DNA of 6,646 bases from an uncultured Halomicronema sp. (GCA_937897665.1 CALCPB010000099.1:1-6646); one strand, 5' to 3'; counted from the stretch's first letter, positions 1 to 6,320 are shown. Notes: generated from the sequence alone by a model not told the origin. Program-made: numbers and translations.

Positions 1-102
1 ATACTTAAAGGTCAACTGTTTTTTAGAGAGAGGAGTGTTGAGTTTGACTGCACTCTCCTTAACCAATAAAGTTTGGATTTTTGACAAGTCTTTCTAACTG
101 GT

Positions 103-134
103 CAGGTATTTTAGAACATGGCAGGTACTTTAGA
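103..134. repeat. Short direct repeat across the devA stop codon
   Basis: Two 13-base copies differing at one position (CAGGTATTTTAGA at 103-115 and CAGGTACTTTAGA at 122-134) lie 19 bp apart. The second contains the devA stop codon (TAA on the minus strand, 132-130), and the first repeats that context just downstream. It may be a small slippage duplication or a 3' end element. I see no terminator hairpin with a U-run for the minus strand in 1-129, and no gene. Confidence 0.5.
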
Positions 135-918
135 GGATAAACATTTTTTGATCCAGGTTTTTGGGATCATGGGTGGTATTGAAGGTATCGAGGGTTTCGT
201 CCGATTCGAGATACCCATCCACTAAATTAATGATGCGATCAGCGACGTCTAAAATGCGATTGTCGTGGGTCACCATCAAAATCGTGCGATTGTCTTCTTT
301 CGCCAGTTTCTGCATCAGGGTCACCACATCGCGGCCCGACTTCTTATCCAGGGCGGCGGTGGGTTCGTCGGCCAAGATGAGGGGTGGTTGATTGACTAGG
401 GCACGGGCGATCGCCACCCGCTGCTTTTGCCCCCCTGAGAGCGATTCCGGTTTGTAATCTACCCGATTGTCGAGCCCGAGCTGACCCAGAATTTCGGTGG
501 CCTGGGTGCGCTTGGAGTGAAACTGCGGCTGCAGTTCCACCGCCATTTCGACATTTTGGGCTGCTGTCAGTGACTCAAACAAATTGTGCGCCTGAAAGAT
601 AAAGCCAATGTTGCGGCGCACGCCCACGAGCTTGCGACTGCTCAGCCCCATCAGCTCTTGCCCCAATACCTGCAAACTCCCGGCGTGAACCGTGCGCAGG
701 GCGCCAATCAGCGTTAGCAGAGTCGTTTTGCCAGAGCCTGATGGTCCCGTCATGATGACGATCTGGCCGCGTGGCAGATCCAGATTGATGTCAAATAGGA
801 CCTGCTTGCGCAGCTCGCCGGTGCCAAAAAAGTAGTTGAGGTGACGAATCTGTACCGCCGGAGCCGCGCTGCTGTCAGGGCTCGTCTCAGTGGCCGGGGA
901 AGAAGGGGAAGCAGCCAT
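130..918 (-). CDS. devA: DevA-type ABC exporter ATP-binding protein
   Basis: This is the cytoplasmic ATPase that drives the exporter encoded by the operon, pairing with the two DevC permeases. All ABC ATPase motifs are intact in 262 residues: Walker A GPSGSGKT (58-65), Q-loop glutamine in FIFQ (106-109), signature LSGGQ (160-164), Walker B ILADEP (181-186, catalytic Glu185) and H-loop histidine in VTHD (His218). The segment FFGTGELRKQVLFDI (30-44) is typical of DevA. The ATG overlaps the upstream devC stop by one base (TAATG), with GAGG ten bases before it (929-932), so the start is well fixed. The first 20 or so residues, rich in Ser, Pro and Ala, are an unusual extension; no later in-frame start precedes the ABC fold. 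The subfamily call (DevA rather than LolD/MacB ATPase) rests on the neighbouring devB and devC genes. The substrate is unknown. Confidence 0.93.
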   Translation of the reverse strand: MAASPSSPATETSPDSSAAPAVQIRHLNYFFGTGELRKQVLFDINLDLPRGQIVIMTGPSGSGKTTLLTLIGALRTVHAGSLQVLGQELMGLSSRKLVGVRRNIGFIFQAHNLFESLTAAQNVEMAVELQPQFHSKRTQATEILGQLGLDNRVDYKPESLSGGQKQRVAIARALVNQPPLILADEPTAALDKKSGRDVVTLMQKLAKEDNRTILMVTHDNRILDVADRIINLVDGYLESDETLDTFNTTHDPKNLDQKMFIL

Positions 919-2105
919 TAGCCAAACACCTCAGCGGGATCAGTCGATTGGACTTTGCGCACCGCGATCGCCCCCGAAATCAGGCACATCGCAAAGGTCG
1001 CGAGATAGAGGTTGACGATGCGCTCTGGCGTCATCAGAAAGACCAGACCAATGGCATTGCTGGCCCCGGTGTAGAGCAAACGGCTAATCAGCATACCGGG
1101 AATGAACCCCAAGACGGAGAGAATCACTGCCTCTTGAATCACCACGCCCAGCAAAAATCGGTTGCTGTAGCCCATGGCCTTGAGCGTAGCGTACTCCGAC
1201 CAGTGATCGGCCACGTCGGTGTACAAAATCTGATAGACCAAAATGATGCCGACAAAAAAGCTCATCACCGTCAGCAGCGAGAACACGAAGGCAATGTTGG
1301 TGCTCTCGCGCCAATAGTCGCGCTCTTGCGCCTCAAAGCTATTGCCGGGGCCAGAGCGCCGCATCACTTTGACATCGTTGGGCAAAAACTCGCTCAGCTG
1401 CTGCACTAGGAGATCGACATCGGCCCCCGGCTCGACTTTGATCAGGCCAATGTCGGCAGTGGCAAAGCTGCGCTCGTCTTCTTCGGGGCCGCGATCGGCA
1501 AAATACCGCAAAAAGTTTTGGTCACTCATGATCAGATTGCCATTGCCCGAGGCAAAGTCAGTGCCCAGACTGATGGTGCCGACGATCCGCACCTGCCGGT
1601 TGGCCAGTTCCGTCACGACACCGGCTTCGCGCGGGCCGACTTCGGGGCGGGCGCGGGTATCGATTAAGGCCGTGTTGGGCAGCTTGAGCGCGGTTAAATT
1701 GGCCTGCACCCCTGGCAGCGGTAGCACCGGATCCGCCAGGTTAAAGGCCAACACCCGCACGGGGCGAGTTTGCTTCGTGACCGGGTTTTTCCACCGAACG
1801 TCGCTGATATAGAGCGGATAGGTGGCGGCCACCCCTTCAAAGGCGCGAGCCTGATAGAGCCGCCGTCGGGCAAAGGGCGCGGGCACAAACATATTGTTTT
1901 TGAGCCGGTTAATGATGACGATGTCGGCGTTGAGGCGGTTGATCACCTGTACCTGACTGTCGTACAGCGCATTTTTAAAGCCCGTGAACAAAAACATCAG
2001 CAGTACCGCAAACCCGACCCCCGCCATTGAGGTGGCGAATTTGCGGCGATCGTGGGTCAAATTTAACCAGGCCAGCGGTGTGCGTTTTATTCCCAAGATC
2101 GACAT
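918..2105 (-). CDS. devC: DevC-type ABC exporter permease, second copy
   Basis: Integral inner-membrane permease of 395 residues, close to the usual DevC length. The architecture is FtsX/MacB-like: one N-terminal membrane helix (about 25-45), a large periplasmic domain (about 46-265), then three C-terminal helices (about 270-295, 316-345 and 362-382). The motif EYATLKAMGYS (304-314), after the second helix, is the likely cytoplasmic contact with the ATPase and is identical in the neighbouring permease. The end, STDPAEVFG, also matches its partner (TADPAEVF). The gene starts one base after the first devC stops. A strong Shine-Dalgarno GGAGGT (2119-2114) lies inside the end of devC copy 1, eight bases before the ATG. 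Its periplasmic domain diverges considerably from copy 1, including a longer insert around 203-215, so the two are probably non-equivalent halves of one permease. This pairing is an inference. Confidence 0.92.
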   Translation of the reverse strand: MSILGIKRTPLAWLNLTHDRRKFATSMAGVGFAVLLMFLFTGFKNALYDSQVQVINRLNADIVIINRLKNNMFVPAPFARRRLYQARAFEGVAATYPLYISDVRWKNPVTKQTRPVRVLAFNLADPVLPLPGVQANLTALKLPNTALIDTRARPEVGPREAGVVTELANRQVRIVGTISLGTDFASGNGNLIMSDQNFLRYFADRGPEEDERSFATADIGLIKVEPGADVDLLVQQLSEFLPNDVKVMRRSGPGNSFEAQERDYWRESTNIAFVFSLLTVMSFFVGIILVYQILYTDVADHWSEYATLKAMGYSNRFLLGVVIQEAVILSVLGFIPGMLISRLLYTGASNAIGLVFLMTPERIVNLYLATFAMCLISGAIAVRKVQSTDPAEVFG

Positions 2106-2106
2106 G

Positions 2107-3246
2107 CTAAAAGACCTCCGCCGGATCTGCCGTCACTGCCCGTCGCACCGAAATCAACCCTGAGAGGCTGCACATGATCACCGTCAGGATCAAGACCAAA
2201 ATCAGCCGATTGAGCGTCATCACCATGGGCAAATTCGTGGCCTGAAAGGTCAGTCGATACAGGCCAAAGGCGGCAATGAAGCCGGGAATGTAACCAGCCA
2301 CCGCCAGAATCAGCGCTTCCTGCAGCACCACGACAAACAAATAGCGACCGCTGTAGCCCATGGCCTTGAGGGTGGCATATTCCTTCAGGTGGTCGCGGAT
2401 GTCGGTGTAGAGAATCTGATAGACGATGACGGTGCCGACGATAAAAGAAACGATGACGCCCAAAGTGAAAATGAAGCCGATCGCGGTGTTTTCGAGCCAA
2501 TAGAGCAGGTCGTTTTGGATGATGTCGCGCCGCGTCATCACCTGCACATCGGCGGGTAGCTGTTGTCGCAGCCGCTCAGCGATCGCCGACACGTTGGCGC
2601 CCTCACTCGTCTGAATCAGGCCCAGATTAATCTGATCAAAGGAACGCGGCGAAAAAAAACGGACAAAATTTTGGTCACTCATGATCAGTGTGCCGTCAGC
2701 GGCAAATCCACCGCCCAGGGTATATTGGCCGCCAATGATGACGCGCCGACGACTCGCTTCGGTTTCTAGCCCCACGGTTTGCGGGCCAAAATCTTCTCGC
2801 GAGAGGCGATCAATCAAAACCGTATCGGGCTGCACCAAAATGGCCCGCGCTTCATCGGTCTGCAGTTCGGGCATGGCAAAGACGGGATCTTGTGGATTGA
2901 CGCCAAACACAAACATGGCGCGACTGAGACGGGTTTCGGGATTGCGCCACAGCAAATATTCGAGATACAGCGGCATGACGCGCTCGACGCCCGCCACCCC
3001 CGCCGCTTGATAGAGACGCGTGCGCGGAAATTCCTTGGTTGTGCTGATTTCTAAAGACTGCGGTGAGGTGAGAAAGATATCGGCTTGTATCTGGTCGTAA
3101 AAGGTAACCGTGGTTTTGAGCAACGCCCCTTGAAAGCCCAGGTTCATAAAAATCAGCAGCACCGCAAACGCCACCCCAGCGATCGCCACCAGCAGTCGGG
3201 TGCGTTCGTGCAAGAGGTTGAGCACGGCCAGGGGCGTCCGCTTCAT
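2107..3246 (-). CDS. devC: DevC-type ABC exporter permease, first copy
   Basis: Integral membrane permease of 379 residues with the same plan as its neighbour: N-terminal helix (about 17-38), periplasmic domain (about 40-252), and three C-terminal helices (about 255-280, 301-328 and 345-368). Shared landmarks are KRTPLA-LNL at the N-terminus, LIMSDQNF (187-194), VYQILYTD (275-282), EYATLKAMGYS (289-299) and DPAEVF at the C-terminus. The ATG directly abuts the devB stop (TAAATG, no gap), with GGAGT five bases upstream (3256-3252), so the start is secure and translation is probably coupled to devB. DevC proteins transmit ATPase movement to the membrane fusion protein and do not form a classical transport pore; that is family knowledge, not seen here. 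Copies 1 and 2 look like an old tandem duplication because similarity is strong only in the cores. Confidence 0.92.
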   Translation of the reverse strand: MKRTPLAVLNLLHERTRLLVAIAGVAFAVLLIFMNLGFQGALLKTTVTFYDQIQADIFLTSPQSLEISTTKEFPRTRLYQAAGVAGVERVMPLYLEYLLWRNPETRLSRAMFVFGVNPQDPVFAMPELQTDEARAILVQPDTVLIDRLSREDFGPQTVGLETEASRRRVIIGGQYTLGGGFAADGTLIMSDQNFVRFFSPRSFDQINLGLIQTSEGANVSAIAERLRQQLPADVQVMTRRDIIQNDLLYWLENTAIGFIFTLGVIVSFIVGTVIVYQILYTDIRDHLKEYATLKAMGYSGRYLFVVVLQEALILAVAGYIPGFIAAFGLYRLTFQATNLPMVMTLNRLILVLILTVIMCSLSGLISVRRAVTADPAEVF

Positions 3247-4419
3247 TTAGGACTCCACATCAATCGCCACATCGACCTGCAGGTTGGTCAGCCCCGCAAT
3301 CACCGCACTCTGATCAACCCGCACCATCACCTCCACCACGCGGGCATCGGCATTGGCTGCCGGATCATCATCCAGCACGTCGTTTTTGAAAATTTGCAAT
3401 CCGACGCGCTCAACCGTGCCCGTCAGCGCTTGCTCAAAGGCCCCGTTGCGGCTGGTAATCGTGGCCCGCTGCCCTGGCTCGACCAGGGTTACGTCGGTTT
3501 CATACACTTCTGCCACGACATACATTTGCGCCGTGTCACCCAAGGCCAAAATCGGCGCGCTGGTCGTCACCGCTTCCCCCGGTTCCGCATACAGCTGCAA
3601 CACTTGCCCTGCCTTGGGTGCCCGAATCAGCGCTTGGTCGAGGCGAGCCTCCGCCAAGGCTAAATTTTGCGCCGCCGAATCGACTTGGGCCTGCACCTGC
3701 GCCAGCTGCAACCCTGCGACTTCGGCCTCTACTTGGGCGGCGGCGTTGGTCATATTGCTGGTGCGGGCTACTTCAAGCTCGCGCTGGCGCGCCTGAGCAC
3801 TGAGAATCTGTTCCTGCAGCTTTTGCACCGTGGCCTGTTGGCGATCCACCTCTTGCAGGGCGATCGCGCCATCACCATAGAGCTGTTCAAATCGGGCTAA
3901 GTCGGCCTGGGCAATACCCAAATCAGCCTGCAGGCTAGCGATGGTCTTTTCCTGCGCAGAGATCGCCGCGAGCTGGGGCTGATCGACCTGAGCCACCCGC
4001 GTTTCCGCTTCTTGAATGCTGGCTTCACCCACCTGGGTTTGCGCCGTGAGCAGCGCCTGAGCCTCGCTTAATTGACTCGCGGCATAGTCGCGCTCTGCCC
4101 GCCGCACGTCATGGATATCGAGATAGGCCAAAATTTCATCTGCCTGCACTGAATCACCCTCGGCCACTTCTAAGCGACTGAGGCGACCGTTTTCTGACGG
4201 CACTACATCGACCACCCGACCTGCCGGTTCCACTCGCCCCAGAGCGGCCACCTGCACCCGCTGCGGCACCGGCTCCACCATGGCCGCCTGCTCTGCCTGG
4301 CGGGCCTGCAGCAGCGATCGCACCCCACCGAACGACAGCCCGCCCGCCAAGAGGAGCCCCCCGGCCAGCCACCAAAGTGGCTTACCTTTGAGCAACGATT
4401 GCGGACGGTTAGTGGTCAT
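3247..4419 (-). CDS. devB: DevB-type membrane fusion (HlyD family) periplasmic adaptor
   Basis: Periplasmic adaptor of 390 residues that links the inner-membrane permease to an outer-membrane TolC-type channel. It has a short cytoplasmic tail, one membrane anchor (about 15-33), the ALGRVEP segment (59-65) and a first lipoyl half (about 67-100, with GRLSRLEVAEGDSV). A long alpha-helical hairpin rich in Ala, Gln and Glu follows (about 105-262). The second lipoyl half has LIRAPKAGQVLQLY (264-277) and PGE (280-282), then a beta-barrel and membrane-proximal region to the end. The motif EVARTSNMTNAA (216-227), near the end of the hairpin, resembles DevB proteins of heterocyst exporters. It is the first gene of the operon and the devC ATG follows its stop directly. 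The ATG has only a weak AGG upstream. No cysteine follows the anchor, so it is not a lipoprotein. The cargo (glycolipid, peptide or drug) cannot be told. Confidence 0.93.
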   Translation of the reverse strand: MTTNRPQSLLKGKPLWWLAGGLLLAGGLSFGGVRSLLQARQAEQAAMVEPVPQRVQVAALGRVEPAGRVVDVVPSENGRLSRLEVAEGDSVQADEILAYLDIHDVRRAERDYAASQLSEAQALLTAQTQVGEASIQEAETRVAQVDQPQLAAISAQEKTIASLQADLGIAQADLARFEQLYGDGAIALQEVDRQQATVQKLQEQILSAQARQRELEVARTSNMTNAAAQVEAEVAGLQLAQVQAQVDSAAQNLALAEARLDQALIRAPKAGQVLQLYAEPGEAVTTSAPILALGDTAQMYVVAEVYETDVTLVEPGQRATITSRNGAFEQALTGTVERVGLQIFKNDVLDDDPAANADARVVEVMVRVDQSAVIAGLTNLQVDVAIDVES

Positions 4420-4485
4420 CGGGTGAACCTATGGATGATGGCGAGAGGAGACAGACTCGACCAGACTATCAAGTAAGCCCCCAGG

Positions 4486-4506
4486 ATTCTACACTAAACC
4501 GTGTAG
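4486..4506 (-). promoter_or_regulatory. Candidate devB promoter -10 with overlapping inverted repeat
   Basis: On the minus strand TAGAAT (4491-4486) resembles a sigma-70 -10 box and would give a leader of about 60 bases before devB. It overlaps a perfect inverted repeat, CTACAC-N6-GTGTAG (4489-4506), of the size and symmetry of a dimeric repressor site. No good -35 hexamer stands 17 bases upstream. The repeat is not an NtcA box (GTA-N8-TAC), the regulator known for devBCA in Anabaena. Function is inferred from position and symmetry only. Confidence 0.35.
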
Positions 4507-4536
4507 TTCGCAGATTTCTTAACTCAAGGCTCCTTT

Positions 4537-4579
4537 GTTTCAGGTGATCGCCGCGTTGGCAGCGGTGATCACCTGAAAC
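4537..4579 (-). terminator. Long hairpin just after the VOC gene, probable terminator
   Basis: The arms 4537-4554 and 4562-4579 pair over 18 bp (one G-T wobble, otherwise perfect) around a 7-base loop. The hairpin starts 12 bases past the VOC stop codon and lies between that gene and the devB promoter region, where transcription should end. It lacks the U-run of a classical intrinsic terminator (the minus strand continues AAAGGAGCC), so it may instead be an RNA-stabilising 3' stem or a dispersed palindrome. Confidence 0.45.
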
Positions 4580-4591
4580 CCCGGTGGTGGT

Positions 4592-4963
4592 TTAGTGGGC
4601 CGCAGCGGTGGCGACAGGGGCAGGCTCATAGAGATATTCAAACCAGTTGCCGTCGGGGTCTTTGCCATAAAACGAGGCGGTGCCATCACGGTGATCGTGC
4701 ATCTGAGTCACGTAGACGCCATCGGCCTTGAGGCGGTCGTAGGCCGCATCCACCTCAGCGCGATCGCTAAACACAAACCCAAAGTGTGGGCCTGCTTGCT
4801 CATAGCCGGGGCTCAGCAGCGCCAACCCATCATCACCGGCTTTGACATAAGCCCAATCGGCATCCTGCCAGGCGACTTCCATGCCGAGGCTTTGATAAAA
4901 CTCAACGGCTTTGTTGATGTCTTGTACGCAAATGGCAACATGTCCGAGGCGCTTAGGTTTCAT
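4592..4963 (-). CDS. VOC (glyoxalase/dioxygenase fold) family protein
   Basis: A 123-residue single-domain protein of the vicinal oxygen chelate superfamily, with two beta-alpha-beta-beta-beta modules. It opens with LGHVAICVQDINKAVEFYQS (6-25) and ends with DPDGNWFEYLYEP (102-114). Plausible metal ligands are His8, His60 (in GPHFGFVF) and Glu109, in the places glyoxalase I-like proteins use. The family includes lactoylglutathione lyase, dioxygenases and antibiotic-binding proteins, so the reaction cannot be named. The frame stays open upstream to an ATG at 5089, but I chose 4963 because the fold begins there, the extra 42 residues look unlike the family, and a good -10 box (5004-4999) lies inside that extension. 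No clear Shine-Dalgarno is present, which is common in cyanobacteria. It is monocistronic as far as can be seen, separated from devB by a hairpin. The Ala-rich tail (APVATAAAH) is not part of the fold. Confidence 0.88.
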   Translation of the reverse strand: MKPKRLGHVAICVQDINKAVEFYQSLGMEVAWQDADWAYVKAGDDGLALLSPGYEQAGPHFGFVFSDRAEVDAAYDRLKADGVYVTQMHDHRDGTASFYGKDPDGNWFEYLYEPAPVATAAAH

Positions 4964-4998
4964 GGGTGATCGCAGCTTTTGACTAAAGACTTTTCTGT

Positions 4999-5004
4999 AT
5001 TGTA
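4999..5004 (-). promoter_or_regulatory. Candidate -10 box of the VOC gene
   Basis: TACAAT on the minus strand (5004-4999) matches the sigma-70 -10 consensus at five of six positions. It would start transcription near 4992, leaving a leader of about 29 bases to the ATG at 4963. The sequence 17 bases upstream is a poor -35 match. The location supports the shorter VOC start. Confidence 0.35.
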
Positions 5005-5270
5005 GGCCAGCGATCGGGGGCTTTGTGAGGGGGCGATCGTGCCAGCCGACACCATGGATGCCCGCCGCCACGGGTATCTCAAAGGGCAAGATGCAGACGA
5101 TATCTGCTGGAGCTTGTGCATTTTCCTAACATTCAGAGCTGCGTGACCATCACCCTAGACAAGAATCTTGAGTCTTGCAGCTTAATGACATGATTGCGAT
5201 CAGTGTCGATTAACTTGAACGACCCCGCGTAATTGATGTCAGGCTGCTGACCGCAAAGGGCTGTGGTTAA

Positions 5271-5348
5271 GGGGAGCTGCCCCACAGGTCGCGCTGGCTG
5301 AGCGCAGTCGTTCGCCTGCGTCTCCCAAAGGGAGAAAGTCAGCTCCCC
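5271..5348. repeat. Nested palindromic element, REP/MITE-like
   Basis: The outer arms GGGGAGCTG (5271-5279) and CAGCTCCCC (5340-5348) are perfect complements. Inside them sit two more hairpins: GCGCT-GGCTG-AGCGC (5291-5305) and TCTCCC-AAA-GGGAGA (5321-5335). The whole could fold as a three-way junction of about 78 bases. GCGTCTCCCAAAGGGAGA resembles small palindromic repeats scattered through cyanobacterial genomes, as far as I recall. It has no coding capacity and no obvious target-site duplication. Confidence 0.55.
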
Positions 5349-5354
5349 CTATCT

Positions 5355-5409
5355 CCTTTGACTCCGCTCAAGGGACGATTACGTTGAGGCAGAAACTTGC
5401 CAGCAAGTT
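5355..5409. repeat. Two further inverted repeats after the palindromic element
   Basis: CCTTTGA-N6-TCAAGGG (5355-5374) forms a 7-bp stem with one wobble. AACTTGC-CA-GCAAGTT (5394-5409) is a near-palindrome with seven-base arms. The first may belong to the same repeat as 5271-5348. The second has the symmetry of a repressor site and lies about 240 bases before the plus-strand membrane-protein gene. No T-run follows either, so neither is a classical terminator. Confidence 0.4.
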
Positions 5410-5531
5410 GGCTCCTTAATGACAGTGCTTTTACCGTGCTGGATTGAATAATTCAGAGGTGATAGCAGCAGGCAGTCAGAAAGGATTCTTAGGATAGAAA
5501 ACAATGTGGAAACGCATTTTTTCTGAGCTCT

Positions 5532-5650
5532 CTGATGGCATAAAAATGCTTGCCAGAGCCTTGCCAAATTTCTACATTCCTGTGGAGTTGATCAGAGATT
5601 TAGACACTTGTTTATCCGCTGGTTCATACAGTGAATTGGAGGCTCTCAAA
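5532..5650 (+). promoter_or_regulatory. Conserved leader of membrane-protein gene 1 (repeat copy 1)
   Basis: This stretch aligns with 6210-6320 upstream of the second paralog. Shared blocks include CTGATGGCAT, GCCTTGC, TTTCT, AGAGAT, ACTTGTTT, TCCGC and CTCAAAATGAC. Relative to copy 2 it has a net 2-base deletion early and 10 extra bases late (around 5621-5632), which shifts reading frames, so conservation is probably not for protein. It ends with the Shine-Dalgarno GGAGG (5638-5642), eight bases from the ATG at 5651. It could contain a promoter or a structured 5' leader. Confidence 0.5.
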
Positions 5651-6052
5651 ATGACGCGACCCACAGGGGTAACAATTGTGGCGGTTTTGCGACTGATTGG
5701 TGGGGTTTTCGCTCTTCTAGTGGGATTGGTCGGTTTTCTTATTATGCCTGAGCTAGCCAAGGTCGATGCCGAATGGGGGACACGCCTGATGGAGCCCAGT
5801 CTTTTTCTTACCGCTTACGGCGTCTTTATCTTGATCTATGGGTATGGTTTGTGGAATCTAAAGGGCTGGGGCTGGTTGTTTGCTGTCATGTTTGAGGCAG
5901 CCGTAATTATTAGCAATTCTACGGTTCTTTGGGTCGGAGAAGATTTCATGGAATTCAGCGTTCCGAAGGCGATCCGTGACATCGTGATTTCTAGCTTGAT
6001 TCTGTTTTATTTGTGTCGACCCACTATTAAACGAGCTTTTGATAAAGCGTGA
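5651..6052 (+). CDS. Small multi-helix membrane protein of unknown function, paralog 1
   Basis: A 133-residue, strongly hydrophobic protein with about four membrane helices: 8-32, 50-70, 73-96 and 107-122. Landmarks are RPTGVTIVAVL near the N-terminus, GYGLWNLKGWGWLFAV (64-79) in the middle, and a basic tail YLCRPTIKRAFDKA. This pattern (RPxGVTIxAVL, GYGLWxLKxWGW, RPxIKxAF) reminds me of DUF2127-like cyanobacterial membrane proteins, but I cannot confirm the family. The frame is open upstream to an ATG at 5504. I prefer 5651 because GGAGG stands eight bases before it, the paralog starts at the equivalent ATG, and the upstream conservation is broken by frame-shifting indels. No signal peptide cleavage site is evident; the first helix is probably an anchor. 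The gene is followed by a related tandem copy on the same strand. Function is not recognised. Confidence 0.8.
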   Translation: MTRPTGVTIVAVLRLIGGVFALLVGLVGFLIMPELAKVDAEWGTRLMEPSLFLTAYGVFILIYGYGLWNLKGWGWLFAVMFEAAVIISNSTVLWVGEDFMEFSVPKAIRDIVISSLILFYLCRPTIKRAFDKA

Positions 6053-6209
6053 ATATGCTAAGGAACTCACTTGCTAATATCTTTGACTCTCTAGTTTTTT
6101 ACCCTGTCGTCAAGACGAAGATCACGAAACGGATTCTTGCCGTAGAGGATTTTTAGGGTGACAAAAACCTTCTATTGGTTAGTCGTTAAAACCTATTGCC
6201 TTATCTCCC

Positions 6210-6320
6210 CTGATGGCATGAAAGGGCTGATCGAAACGCCTTGCTAAGTTTCTGTATTGCCGCTGGGGTAATGAGAGATCCAGATACTTGTTTGTCCGCC
6301 GTGAATTTGAGGTGCTCAAA
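6210..6320 (+). promoter_or_regulatory. Conserved leader of membrane-protein gene 2 (repeat copy 2)
   Basis: Counterpart of 5532-5650, eight bases shorter overall. It keeps the Shine-Dalgarno (GAGGT, 6309-6313, seven bases before the ATG at 6321) and the bases around the start (CTCAAAATGAC). In the frame of the following gene a TGA occurs at 6228-6230 with no in-frame ATG before 6321, so an N-terminal extension like that possible in copy 1 is not available. The 157 bases before it (6053-6209) hold no gene that I can support. Confidence 0.5.

Larger units (their letters stand above)
4964..5531. other. Gene-poor intergenic region with clustered palindromes
   Basis: No convincing coding sequence is present here. 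Short open frames (for example a 30-codon plus-strand frame from 5054) have no Shine-Dalgarno and no recognisable content. The region holds the candidate VOC promoter near 5000, an 11-base palindrome CAAGAATCTTG at 5160-5170, and a cluster of inverted repeats at 5271-5409. No HIP1 octamer occurs from 4768 onward. It separates the divergently oriented VOC gene and plus-strand membrane-protein genes. Confidence 0.6.

Noticed and set aside
20..59. Possible terminator for the devA operon
   Set aside because: A weak imperfect stem (GAGTG/CACTC) exists, but on the minus strand it is followed by CTAAAAAAC instead of a U-run, so it does not fit.
3085..3663. Plus-strand 192-codon frame across devC copy 1 and devB
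   Set aside because: It is antisense to two well-supported genes, and its His/Gln/Arg-rich composition is typical of a shadow frame.
4964..5089. Longer VOC protein starting at 5089
   Set aside because: The extra residues do not resemble the family, and a likely -10 box lies inside them.
5054..5146. 30-codon plus-strand frame as a small gene or gene remnant
   Set aside because: It has no Shine-Dalgarno, no recognisable motif, and overlaps the region upstream of the VOC gene; nothing beyond openness supports it.
5379..5567. Minus-strand 62-codon frame
   Set aside because: It crosses the palindrome at 5394-5409 and the conserved leader, has no recognisable domain, and has no support for its start.
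5504..5650. N-terminal 49-residue extension of the plus-strand membrane protein from ATG 5504
   Set aside because: The paralog's equivalent region carries frame-shifting indels and an in-frame stop at 6228-6230, while a GGAGG Shine-Dalgarno stands directly before the ATG at 5651.
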